This document shows, in pieces, positions 18,629-25,781 of a stretch of 52,971 nt of DNA. Position 1 is the first letter of the stretch. Each line of letters begins with the position of its first letter. The translations under genes and the position numbers were made by a program. The stretch covers positions 1-52,971 of the forward strand of contig NZ_PPQD01000001.1 of the NCBI RefSeq assembly GCF_002901825.1, written 5' to 3'. The notes under the pieces are model-generated. The model did no database searches. It saw only the letters and a program-made list of their open reading frames with translations, and was not told the origin of the DNA. The DNA comes from Mammaliicoccus sciuri. GTDB lineage: Bacteria > Bacillota > Bacilli > Staphylococcales > Staphylococcaceae.

Positions 18629-19201
18629 ATGAATTTAAGTAAGCAAATTATTCATTTGAGAAAAGAATATAACTTATCTCAAGAAGATCTAGCTGAAAAA
18701 GTCTTTGTGAGTAGGCAGTCTATTTCTAATTGGGAAAGGGGTAAGAGTTACCCCGATATTGAATCTTTATTGCTACTTAGTAATATATTTGATGTCTCCT
18801 TAGATCATTTAGTAAAAGGAGATGTAAACATGATGAAAAGAGAAATGGATAGAAAAGTATTTGATAAGTGGACTTGGTTAATGATGACCTTTATGGGACT
18901 TGCTGCTATTCTACTTATACCGAGTATGATGTTAATGGGCATGTATGGATTGGTTGTACCTTTTGTTCTTTGGTTAATCGGTATGTACTTTGCTTATAAA
19001 GTAGATAAATTTAAAGAAGTCCATAATATTAAAGCATATAGTCAAATTATGGACTATATGAATGGTAAAGATGTAAAAACAATTCGTGAAAGAACAAAGA
19101 AAGATAAATTTAAAGATAGAGTCGTTGCTATTGTAACGCCAATTATATTCGCACTTATCGCATTTATAATTGCTTATTATGGCATGAAATTAATAGATTG
19201 A
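18629..19201 (+). CDS. XRE-family regulator with C-terminal membrane domain
   Basis: 190 residues. Residues 1-62 are a Cro/C1-type helix-turn-helix (LSQEDLAEKVFVSRQSISNWERGKSYPD, about 16-43, with the usual SRQSISNWERG recognition helix). Residues about 75-190 hold two central membrane segments (LMMTFMGLAAILLIPSMMLM and GLVVPFVLWLIGMYFAY) and a C-terminal one (VAIVTPIIFALIAFIIAYYG). Such membrane-tethered XRE proteins usually control a neighbouring membrane or stress gene, but no target is evident. CAAGGAGG precedes the ATG. Monocistronic. Confidence 0.85.
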   Translation: MNLSKQIIHLRKEYNLSQEDLAEKVFVSRQSISNWERGKSYPDIESLLLLSNIFDVSLDHLVKGDVNMMKREMDRKVFDKWTWLMMTFMGLAAILLIPSMMLMGMYGLVVPFVLWLIGMYFAYKVDKFKEVHNIKAYSQIMDYMNGKDVKTIRERTKKDKFKDRVVAIVTPIIFALIAFIIAYYGMKLID

Positions 19202-19212
19202 TCAAAAATAAT

Positions 19213-19251
19213 GCCAAATCACATGATTGCTCATGTGGTTTGGCTTTTTTT
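19213..19251. terminator. Terminator between convergent genes
   Basis: GCCAAATCACATGA pairs with TCATGTGGTTTGGC (one G-U) around TTGC, then seven T. It ends 4 bases from the stop of the minus-strand SRPBCC gene and may serve both. Confidence 0.88.
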
Positions 19252-19254
19252 ACT

Positions 19255-19731
19255 CTAATTTAAGTTTAAAGCTTGTTTTATTTCGTCGGTCTTTGACTTA
19301 AAATCAAATGCATCTTTCGATAATGGTTGTCCTGTTTCGGCTAATTTTTTTACACTTTGTATTTGAAAATACCAGCCTGTAAAATCATTCGCAATGGTTT
19401 CGAAGGTGAATGGTAACGATTCTTTAAATGTTAACGTTACAGTGTCCCCATTTTCTTCTAATGAAAAATCTACATGACCTTGGTCCCAGTCATATCCAAT
19501 ATGATCATTTGGATGATAGTCTGTAATCTTCGCATATTCATATTCATTATTACCAAGGTCGAAGATTAATTGACTACCTGCTCGTTCTTCTTCAAAAGAT
19601 AATTCAGGAAACCATTGTTTAATACCTTCAGTCGTTCCTAAAAGTTTGAATACATGTGACTTATGTGAATGTATGGATACATCAATCGTTTGATGAGCGT
19701 GCGTTTCGTCAGTTCTGTAATTTACGTTCAT
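19255..19731 (-). CDS. SRPBCC (AHSA1-like) domain protein
   Basis: A 158-residue single-domain protein of the START/SRPBCC superfamily, closest in pattern to AHSA1-like proteins. An early strand IDVSIHSHKSHVFKLLGTTEGIKQWFPE (about 16-43) is the classic start of the fold. Central strands with FDLGNNEYEYAKITDY and a C-terminal helix (GWYFQIQSVKKLAETG) close it. The fold binds hydrophobic ligands or chaperone partners; function unknown here. The AGGGGG site precedes the ATG. Divergent from the padR operon; 90 bases separate its start from the outer arm of the padR operator. Confidence 0.78.
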   Translation of the reverse strand: MNVNYRTDETHAHQTIDVSIHSHKSHVFKLLGTTEGIKQWFPELSFEEERAGSQLIFDLGNNEYEYAKITDYHPNDHIGYDWDQGHVDFSLEENGDTVTLTFKESLPFTFETIANDFTGWYFQIQSVKKLAETGQPLSKDAFDFKSKTDEIKQALNLN

Positions 19732-19812
19732 TCTAATCCCCCTTACTGTTAGTTGTACTTAATATACCAACAATTTATCCAAATATAAAAAATTTATAGC
19801 ATAGTATAATTT

Positions 19813-19880
19813 AGTACCTTGCAATGTATAATAGTGTATGTTATATTTTCATCAAGAGCTATTATACATTGTATAGTACT
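19813..19880 (+). promoter_or_regulatory. padR promoter flanked by a 13-bp perfect inverted repeat (candidate PadR operator)
   Basis: TTGCAA (19819-19824) and TATATT (19842-19847) are 17 bases apart. CAATGTATAATAG (19822-19834), overlapping the -35 box, is the exact inverse of CTATTATACATTG (19859-19871), just past the expected start point. Outer AGTAC/GTACT arms (19813-19817, 19876-19880) keep the same 4-base offset. The symmetric layout around the promoter fits two operator sites bound by the PadR protein encoded next. Confidence 0.7.
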
Positions 19881-19901
19881 GGGTTAAGTGGAGGAAAAAA
19901 T

Positions 19902-20225
19902 ATGAATATACAATTTAAAAAAGGCGCACTTGAATTTATTGTATTGCTTATTATTAAAGGCGAAGATCAATACGGTTATTCATTAATTCAAAAAATCACA
20001 CCTAGAATCACCATTTCTGAAGGAACGGTTTATCCTTTGTTAAGACGTCTCGTAAAAGAAGCATATTTAACAACATATTATGAGCCATCTACTGAAGGAC
20101 CAGCTAGAAAGTATTATAAGATCACAGATTCTGGTAATGAGCGATTAGAACAGTTGTTAAAAGAATGGCAAAGTTTCACAGATGCGGTGAATTTGTTTTT
20201 AGAGGAGAGTGAAAGTAATGAGTAA
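19902..20225 (+). CDS. PadR-family transcriptional regulator
   Basis: A 107-residue winged-helix repressor. The PadR core is evident: KKGALEFIVLLIIKGEDQYGYSLIQKI (about 6-32), then ISEGTVYPLLRRLVKEAYL and GPARKYYKITDSGNERL, with a C-terminal helix for dimerisation. ATG 19902 has GGAGG 7 bases upstream; the frame is open further 5' but without a ribosome site. It overlaps the next gene by 8 bases and heads a three-gene operon with a DUF1700 and a DUF4097 protein, a conserved arrangement for envelope-stress or lipid-sensing modules. Autoregulation through the inverted repeat at 19813-19880 is likely. Confidence 0.92.
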   Translation: MNIQFKKGALEFIVLLIIKGEDQYGYSLIQKITPRITISEGTVYPLLRRLVKEAYLTTYYEPSTEGPARKYYKITDSGNERLEQLLKEWQSFTDAVNLFLEESESNE

Positions 20226-20778
20226 GAAAGAATACTTAAATTTGTTAAGTAAGTATTTAAAGAATATATCTGAGGAAGATAAGCAAGATATTCTAGCTGA
20301 ATATGAAACGCATTTTATAAGTGGTGTTGAAGACGGGCAAACAGAAGAGGATATTGCTAAAGAACTTGGTCATCCGAGAGATATTGCCAAGGAAATAAAT
20401 GCAACTTTAGCGATAGATAGAGCAGAATCTCATCATAAAGTAGGTAACGTGTGGCAAGCGATTATATCTGTAATGGGACTAGGTTTATTAAATTTCTTTG
20501 TTATTTTAATTCCTTTTGTCATTATTATTTCGGTGCTATTTAGTTTTATGGCGACAACTCTATCTTTACTCGTTACGCCAGCGATGTTGATTGTAAAGGG
20601 TGTCTATAATGGCTTTGATGCAGTTCACCAATTAGATGTATATATTGTGTTAGCCAGCTTTGGTTTAGGGCTCGTGCTGTTTGTGGTTACTTACTTATTA
20701 ACTAAATGGTCATATCAATTAACGGTTAAGTATTTACGTTGGAATATTTCTATCGTGAAAGGAAGTGCTAAATCATGA
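20218..20778 (+). CDS. DUF1700 (HAAS-type) membrane protein
   Basis: 186 residues. The N-terminal ~75 residues form the helical HAAS-like cytoplasmic domain (SKKEYLNLLSKYLKNISEEDKQDILAEYETHF, then DGQTEEDIAKELGHPRDIAKEI). Three to four membrane segments follow (LGLLNFFVILIPFVIIISVLF, TLSLLVTPAMLIV, VYIVLASFGLGLVLFVVTYL). ATG 20218 has GAGGAG upstream and overlaps padR by 8 bases; its own stop overlaps the next start (ATGA). In related operons this protein works with a PadR regulator and a DUF4097 protein, and is presumed to link the membrane to the regulator. Confidence 0.87.
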   Translation: MSKKEYLNLLSKYLKNISEEDKQDILAEYETHFISGVEDGQTEEDIAKELGHPRDIAKEINATLAIDRAESHHKVGNVWQAIISVMGLGLLNFFVILIPFVIIISVLFSFMATTLSLLVTPAMLIVKGVYNGFDAVHQLDVYIVLASFGLGLVLFVVTYLLTKWSYQLTVKYLRWNISIVKGSAKS

Positions 20779-21566
20779 AGAAATTATTATGGATTTTATT
20801 TAGTCTAGGACTTGCTATATTTATCGTATTTGGTACACTGACATTTGCTGTCGGGAAAAAAGAAGCAGATAATACGAAACGAGAAACGATCTTAAATAAG
20901 ACTTATCAAGAAAAAATTAAACATATAAATGTTAACGCATCAGATGCCGCTGTAACCATCAAAAAAGGCGATCAATTTAAAGTGACATCTGTAGGGAATA
21001 AAGATGAATTTGATATAACTTCTAAAGTAGAAGACGAAACATTAAACGTCAATTTAAAAGAACAAAATTTGATGATTAATTTTAATTTCTTTAAGAATGC
21101 ATATAATGAAATTGAAATAACTGTACCTAAAAATCTTGAACAACTGGATATAAAGACAGACACAGGTAAAATTAATATGCACGATATTAAATCTGATAAC
21201 ACATCTTTAGTTGTAGATACGGGCATGATAAATGTTAATGGTTCAGATTTAGGGAATTTTGAAGCATATTCAGATACAGGAAAAATTTTAACTAATAAGA
21301 CGAACTTCAAGAATGGAAAAATTCAAAGTGATACAGGAACAGTTAGATTAAATGATGCACCAACCGATACACCATTAGACATTGAAACAGATACAGGGTC
21401 TGTGAGATTGGTTTATAATAAAGCATTGAAAAATACGTTACTAGATATTGAACAAGATGTAGGTAATACACAAATTAACCGCAATGAATTAAAGAATAAA
21501 AAAGTAGGTTCAGGGGATAACTTAGTCAAAATTAGAAGTGATGTTGGTTCTGTTCAAATAGATTAA
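20775..21566 (+). CDS. DUF4097 beta-helix protein with N-terminal membrane anchor
   Basis: 263 residues. An N-terminal membrane segment (LLWILFSLGLAIFIVFGTLTFAVG, about 3-26) is followed by a repeat-built beta-helix of the DUF4097 type. Recurring turns read TDTGKI, VDTGMI, SDTGKI, SDTGTV, TDTGSV, QDVGNT and SDVGSV, spaced about 18-23 residues apart. The body is probably outside the membrane. Relatives include LiaX/YvlB-like envelope-stress proteins of Firmicutes, though that link is by fold only. Last gene of the padR operon, with an ATGA overlap to its predecessor and a strong terminator after it. Confidence 0.87.
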   Translation: MKKLLWILFSLGLAIFIVFGTLTFAVGKKEADNTKRETILNKTYQEKIKHINVNASDAAVTIKKGDQFKVTSVGNKDEFDITSKVEDETLNVNLKEQNLMINFNFFKNAYNEIEITVPKNLEQLDIKTDTGKINMHDIKSDNTSLVVDTGMINVNGSDLGNFEAYSDTGKILTNKTNFKNGKIQSDTGTVRLNDAPTDTPLDIETDTGSVRLVYNKALKNTLLDIEQDVGNTQINRNELKNKKVGSGDNLVKIRSDVGSVQID

Positions 21567-21570
21567 TAAT

Positions 21571-21603
21571 AAAACGCTAACGATTGATTCGTTAGCGTTT
21601 TAT
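21571..21603. terminator. Bidirectional terminator after the padR operon
   Basis: AAAACGCTAACGA (21571-21583) pairs perfectly with TCGTTAGCGTTTT (21589-21601), and lies between convergent genes. Confidence 0.9.
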
Positions 21604-21615
21604 TTAATTTAAACG

Positions 21616-21951
21616 TTATGATTTTTGAGATATTTCTTGTATATATGCTAATGCTTGTCTTTTTTTCTCTTTGCTTAAACCACGTAATAATTGAATGGCA
21701 TCATTAATAATTTGTGAATCTTCTTCATCTTCGTATGCTTCTGGTACGTTTACCCAACCCATAATATAAGCGGGTGTTGTAGACAGTGCGATTGATAATT
21801 TTTCAACTACTGATGGTGTTAATTTAGATGTTTGGCCAGTCTCATATCTGGAAATGGTCGACTGATTGACGTTAATCAGTTTAGCTAATTTATACGTGCT
21901 AAATCCGAGTTCTTCTCTTCTTTGTTTAATTCGATATCCTGTTTGATTCAA
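21616..21951 (-). CDS. XRE-family small regulator
   Basis: 111 residues with an N-terminal Cro/C1 helix-turn-helix (RIKQRREELGFSTYKLAKLINVNQSTISRYETG, about 6-38) and an acidic helical tail (EDEEDSQIINDAIQLLRGLSKEKKRQALAYIQEI). I start at TTG 21951 because GAGGTG lies 6 bases upstream; a GTG at 21969 is in frame but lacks a site. The layout resembles phage-type repressors without a peptidase domain, but no phage genes are near. The target is unknown; it is divergent from the guanidine riboswitch unit. Confidence 0.8.
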   Translation of the reverse strand: MNQTGYRIKQRREELGFSTYKLAKLINVNQSTISRYETGQTSKLTPSVVEKLSIALSTTPAYIMGWVNVPEAYEDEEDSQIINDAIQLLRGLSKEKKRQALAYIQEISQKS

Positions 21952-22047
21952 TACTTTCACCTCAATCACTTCAAATGATGATCTATTAATTCTATTATAT
22001 CTGATTTAAGTTGTGATTTGTAATTTTCAGATACGAATGATACTTTA

Positions 22048-22076
22048 TTGACCAATAAATATTCATTTGCTATAAT
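22048..22076 (+). promoter_or_regulatory. Promoter of the guanidine riboswitch operon
   Basis: TTGACC (22048-22053) and TATAAT (22071-22076) with a 17-base spacer, near consensus. It places the transcript start about 15-20 bases before the aptamer. Confidence 0.85.
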
Positions 22077-22097
22077 TCGAACTAATCGAATAAAAGC

Positions 22098-22216
22098 TTT
22101 CTAGGGTTCCGTAACCGAGTGGTTAGTCTGGACCGAGAGAAAGCCGCAAGTTGATACTTGTGACACGGAGGGATAAAAGCCTGGGAGACTTATTAAATAA
22201 GTTTCCCGGGCTTTTT
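22098..22216 (+). promoter_or_regulatory. Guanidine-I (ykkC) riboswitch with terminator
   Basis: The conserved ykkC-class blocks are all present: CTAGGGTTCCG (22101-22111), GGACCGAGAGAAAG, GACACGGAGGGATAAAAGCC and GGGAGA. The 3' part of the motif forms one arm of a strong terminator, AGCCTGGGAGACTTATT (from 22178) pairing with AATAAGTTTCCCGGGCT and then TTTTT. Binding of guanidinium should prevent that hairpin and turn on the two SMR genes, the known mechanism for this class. Confidence 0.95.
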
Positions 22217-22236
22217 AATTTAAGGAGGAAATGTAA

Positions 22237-22560
22237 ATGAACTGGATAAAAATTATCATTGGCGCAATATTTGAAGTTGGTTGGGTAGTCGGCTTAACAC
22301 ATGCAAATAATACATTTGAATGGATTCTGACAGTTATCGCGATTGTCGTAAGTTTCTATTTATTAATTAATGCATCTAAATATCTGCCAGTAGGTACTTC
22401 GTATGCTGTATATGTTGGGTTAGGTGCGACGGGTGTAACCATTGTGGATTTCGCATTATTTGGTGAACCTGTTGTTATCGGAAAAGTTATTTTAATCGTG
22501 ACGTTAATTATAGGTGTCATTGGCTTGAAACTTGTAACGCGTGAAGAGGAGGGTGCATAA
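22237..22560 (+). CDS. ykkC: SMR guanidinium exporter subunit, YkkC-like
   Basis: 107 residues, four membrane helices, small multidrug resistance family. The essential membrane glutamate is Glu13 (IFEVGWVVGL). LPVGTSYAVYVGLGATG in helix 3 and IGVIGLKLVTREEE at the end match what I recall of B. subtilis YkkC. AAGGAGG precedes the ATG. With the overlapping-operon partner it should form a heterodimer exporting guanidinium by proton exchange; the riboswitch upstream makes this substrate much more likely than drugs. Confidence 0.9.
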   Translation: MNWIKIIIGAIFEVGWVVGLTHANNTFEWILTVIAIVVSFYLLINASKYLPVGTSYAVYVGLGATGVTIVDFALFGEPVVIGKVILIVTLIIGVIGLKLVTREEEGA

Positions 22561-22561
22561 C

Positions 22562-22876
22562 ATGGCATGGATTGTATTGATTTTGGCAGGTTTATTTGAA
22601 ATGTTAGGCGTATTATTTATGAACATTTATGCAAAACGTAATAATATCCCATCGTTATTAGGACTAGGGTTATTCTTTGTATTAAGCTTTATTTGTTTAT
22701 CCATCGCAATGAATACAATACCTATGAGCACGAGCTATGCAATATGGACTGGTATCGGTGCTGTCGGCGGTGCGTTATTAGGTATTATATTCTATGGGGA
22801 GTCTAAAGAATTTAAACGTATATTATTTATCGGCATTATTCTAGCAAGCACGATAGGTTTGAAGTTAATCAGTTAA
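22562..22876 (+). CDS. ykkD: SMR guanidinium exporter subunit, YkkD-like
   Basis: 104 residues, four membrane helices. Glu13 lies in GLFEMLGVLFMN, and STSYAIWTGIGAVGGALLGI plus the ending STIGLKLIS match YkkD. I choose ATG 22562 (GAGGAGGG about 9 bases upstream), one base after the ykkC stop. Partner of the preceding subunit; paired SMR genes generally encode antiparallel heterodimers. No terminator hairpin is obvious in the 12 bases before the convergent GNAT gene. Confidence 0.9.
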   Translation: MAWIVLILAGLFEMLGVLFMNIYAKRNNIPSLLGLGLFFVLSFICLSIAMNTIPMSTSYAIWTGIGAVGGALLGIIFYGESKEFKRILFIGIILASTIGLKLIS

Positions 22877-22888
22877 CTATTTAATAGC

Positions 22889-23341
22889 TTATAAATCATA
22901 ATTGATTTCCATCCATTCGTTGACTTCTTTGAAACCAAGCTTTTTGTACACTGGTTTACCTAGAGTAGAAGCGGCGAGGAAGATTTTTTTGATATTTCTT
23001 GATTCGACATCTTGAATGAGTTCAGTAATGATTTTTTGGGCGATGCCTTGTCCTCTAAAATCTGGGTGTGTATAAATATTAGTAACGTATGCTCTTTCAC
23101 CTGAAGGGTTTGTGAACGATGGTGGAAATGGGTAATAGATAATCGCACCACTTGCGATAATTTTATCATCAACAATGGCTAATAATTGATAAAGCGATTT
23201 GTTCGTTAACATGTCCGTGAAAAATTGTTCTAGTTCAACATCTATATTAGGTGTTGGGTTAGAACCTTCATCAATTAATTGCGCTTTGCGTAATTCGACT
23301 AATTCACTTAAATCTGAAATGGTTGCTTGTCTAATAAACAT
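22889..23341 (-). CDS. GNAT-family acetyltransferase
   Basis: 150 residues, a complete single GNAT domain. Motif A is seen at YVTNIYTHPDFRGQGIAQKIITELIQD (about 88-114, with the R-G-Q-G acetyl-CoA loop), and motif B at KPVYKKLGFKEVNEWM near the C terminus. AAGGAGG precedes the ATG. Substrate unknown. Monocistronic and convergent with the SMR pair. Confidence 0.82.
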   Translation of the reverse strand: MFIRQATISDLSELVELRKAQLIDEGSNPTPNIDVELEQFFTDMLTNKSLYQLLAIVDDKIIASGAIIYYPFPPSFTNPSGERAYVTNIYTHPDFRGQGIAQKIITELIQDVESRNIKKIFLAASTLGKPVYKKLGFKEVNEWMEINYDL

Positions 23342-23426
23342 ATTTAACCTCCTTAATATCTATATAAATGGGTATATATTATTATAGATGATTTTATACA
23401 ACAACTTAAATTAAAGTGGGGATAAA

Positions 23427-24323
23427 ATGAAAAAAATATTAATGACAGGTGGAACAGGTCTAGTTGGATCAGCTTTAGTTGCACATTACTTAAATACAGA
23501 TAGTGAAATTTATATATTAACAAGAAGTGATAGAACGTCAGATGAACCGTTTGTGCATTATATTAATTGGTCTGAAGATGGTTGGGAAGAGTATTTACCT
23601 CAAATTGATATCGTGATAAACCTGGCTGGTGCTAGTCTCAACAACCGTTGGACGCCAGAGCATAAAGAAGCCATTATGAAGAGTCGTATTGAATCGACTA
23701 AACGGTTATATAATTATTTTGAAAAGCAAAATTATGTGCCAAAAGTATTGTTTAATGCAAGCGCAGTTGGATACTACCCGCCGTCTAAAGTGGTATCTTA
23801 CGATGAGTATGATCAGTTTCTATCACATGACTTTCTATCGACGGTTGTAGAAAGATGGGAGCAAACAGCATGGCTATTTGATAAATTAGGAACGAGAGTC
23901 GTTATAGGTCGATTTGGTGTTATATTATCCAGTGAGGGTGGTGCGCTACCTACAATGGTTAAACCGTATCAATTCTTTGTTGGCGGCCCACTTGGTTCAG
24001 GTAAACAATGGATGAGTTGGATTCACATTGATGATTTAGTAAAAGGCATCACTACGCTCATTCAAAATGAACAATTTCAAGGTGTTTATAACTTATGTAG
24101 TCCTCATCCAGTCCAACAAAATGAGCTCGGCGAATCAATTGGAAAAGCGATTCATAGACCACATTTATTACCAGTACCAAAATTTGCATTGCGCTTGTTA
24201 TTAGGAGAGCAGTCTACCGTTATTCTAGATGTTCAAAAAGTATTCCCTAAAAAGTTGCAAGAACAGAATTTTGAATTTGATTATCCATATATAGATGATG
24301 CCATTAGTCATTTATTAAAATAA
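23427..24323 (+). CDS. TIGR01777-family NAD(P)-dependent epimerase/dehydratase
   Basis: 298 residues, an atypical short-chain dehydrogenase of the TIGR01777 family (YfhF-like). The Rossmann dinucleotide motif TGGTGLVGSAL is at 7-17. INLAGASLNNRWTPEHKEAIMKSR, SAVGYYPP and GRFGVILSSEGGALPTM are family hallmarks, and the C-terminal DUF1731 segment (RPHLLPVPKFALRLLLGEQ) is complete. The physiological substrate of the family is not established. Single gene, followed by a GGCTGGGACA-family terminator. Confidence 0.88.
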   Translation: MKKILMTGGTGLVGSALVAHYLNTDSEIYILTRSDRTSDEPFVHYINWSEDGWEEYLPQIDIVINLAGASLNNRWTPEHKEAIMKSRIESTKRLYNYFEKQNYVPKVLFNASAVGYYPPSKVVSYDEYDQFLSHDFLSTVVERWEQTAWLFDKLGTRVVIGRFGVILSSEGGALPTMVKPYQFFVGGPLGSGKQWMSWIHIDDLVKGITTLIQNEQFQGVYNLCSPHPVQQNELGESIGKAIHRPHLLPVPKFALRLLLGEQSTVILDVQKVFPKKLQEQNFEFDYPYIDDAISHLLK

Positions 24324-24335
24324 ATATTAATTATA

Positions 24336-24376
24336 GAAGTGGCTGGGACATAATGTAGTGTCTCAGTCACTTTTTT
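24336..24376 (+). terminator. GGCTGGGACA-family terminator, copy 2
   Basis: GAAGTGGCTGGGACA pairs imperfectly with TGTCTCAGTCACTTT through the loop TAATGTAG, then six T. Same family as 4202-4235 and 51819-51850. Confidence 0.85.
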
Positions 24377-24379
24377 CTT

Positions 24380-24408
24380 TTGACTTATATACAAAACAAA
24401 TGTATGAT
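24380..24408 (+). promoter_or_regulatory. Promoter of rocD
   Basis: TTGACT (24380-24385) and TATGAT (24403-24408) with a 17-base spacer and a TG just before the -10 box. Confidence 0.75.
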
Positions 24409-24459
24409 AATGAATATTAATACGAATTATAGTATATTTATTATAAAGGTGGGTACTCA

Positions 24460-25665
24460 ATGAATCAGTTTATCGCATTAACAGAAAAGTATAGCCCGAA
24501 TAATTATAGTCCATTAGATATTGTTTTGACTGAAGGCAAAGGTGCACATGTCAAAGATTCAGATGGCAATACATATATTGATTGTGTTTCTGGATTTTCA
24601 GTTCTAAACCAAGGGCATGGTCATCCTAAAATTATTCAAGCATTTTTAGATCAAAGTCAAAAGATTACAATGACTTCTAGAGCTTTGTATAGTGATAATT
24701 TAGGCACTTGGGAAGAGAAGCTTTGTAAGTTAGCCAATAAAAATAAAGTTTTACCTATGAACACTGGAACAGAAGCGGTAGAGACTGCCATCAAAGTAGC
24801 AACGAAATGGGGTCAAGATATCAAAAGTATCAATGCACTTGATGCTGAAATTATTGCGATGGAAGGTAATTTTCATGGTCGAACAATTGGTTCGCTGTCC
24901 TTATCATCAAACGATAGTTATAAAGAAGGCTTTGGTGTACTAGCAGGTAATATTAAATACGGTGAATTTGGCAATGCTGAAGAAATTGCTACTCTTATCA
25001 CGCCAAATACAACAGCAATCATCTTAGAACCTATTCAAGGAGAAGGTGGCGTTCATATCCCACCTAAAAATTTCATTAAAGAAGTTAAAGCTTTGTGTGA
25101 ACAACATCAGATTCTCTTGATTGCAGATGAAATTCAAGTAGGATTAGGTAGAACAGGTAAGATGTTTGCGATGGAATGGGAAGGCGTTGAACCTGATATT
25201 TATTTATTAGGAAAAGCTTTAGGTGGCGGTCTTTATCCTATTTCTGCGGTCGTAGCGAACGATGATGTCATGCAAGTATTAACGCCAGGTACACATGGTT
25301 CAACATTTGGCGGAAATCCATTAGCATGTGCTGTTTCAATTGCAGCTTTGGATGTACTTATAGATGAGTCGCTTCCTGAACGTTCGCAACAACTTGGTGA
25401 AAAATTATTTAATGGTTTGAAAAAAATAAATAGTCCAATTATAAAAGAAGTGAGAGGACGTGGGTTGTTTATCGGTATTGAACTTAATGAGCAAGCACAA
25501 TCAATCGTATCAAGTATTAATGAACAAGGTGTCTTATGTAAAGAAACACAAGGCAATATTATACGTTTAGCTCCACCACTCGTTATTGAAGAACAAGACA
25601 TTGATACTATTGTTAATGTCATTACACAAACAATAGAAGAAAAGTCAAAACAATATCAATCATAG
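24460..25665 (+). CDS. rocD: Ornithine aminotransferase
   Basis: A 401-residue class III PLP aminotransferase that converts ornithine and 2-oxoglutarate to glutamate semialdehyde and glutamate. The ornithine aminotransferase patterns are clear: PMNTGTEAVETAIKVA (99-114), GNFHGRTIGSLSLSS (136-150), IADEIQVGLGRTGK (221-234) and the PLP lysine Lys252 in LLGKALGGGLYP. The match to staphylococcal RocD is better than to ArgD. Monocistronic between two terminators. The next gene is an opine dehydrogenase-like enzyme; a shared pathway is only inference. Confidence 0.9.
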   Translation: MNQFIALTEKYSPNNYSPLDIVLTEGKGAHVKDSDGNTYIDCVSGFSVLNQGHGHPKIIQAFLDQSQKITMTSRALYSDNLGTWEEKLCKLANKNKVLPMNTGTEAVETAIKVATKWGQDIKSINALDAEIIAMEGNFHGRTIGSLSLSSNDSYKEGFGVLAGNIKYGEFGNAEEIATLITPNTTAIILEPIQGEGGVHIPPKNFIKEVKALCEQHQILLIADEIQVGLGRTGKMFAMEWEGVEPDIYLLGKALGGGLYPISAVVANDDVMQVLTPGTHGSTFGGNPLACAVSIAALDVLIDESLPERSQQLGEKLFNGLKKINSPIIKEVRGRGLFIGIELNEQAQSIVSSINEQGVLCKETQGNIIRLAPPLVIEEQDIDTIVNVITQTIEEKSKQYQS

Positions 25666-25674
25666 ATTTTTTAT

Positions 25675-25719
25675 AAAAAGTGAGTAAGGCATAAATCAAT
25701 GTCTTACTCACTTTTCTTT
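25675..25719 (+). terminator. Terminator of rocD
   Basis: AAAAGTGAGTAAG pairs with CTTACTCACTTTT, with an inner GCAT/ATGT stem, then CTTTT. Confidence 0.88.
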
Positions 25720-25781
25720 TATGTTAAAATTTCCTGGGTATATATTTATATATACTAATTTTTATTGAAGGGAAGGATAAT

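Noticed and set aside
24401-24440. ArgR box upstream of rocD
   Set aside because: TGAATATTAATACGAATTA only partly resembles the ArgR/AhrC site; spacing and symmetry are poor.
25736-25741. GGGTAT sigma-B -10 before the opine dehydrogenase gene
   Set aside because: No GTTT-type -35 element lies 12-15 bases upstream.
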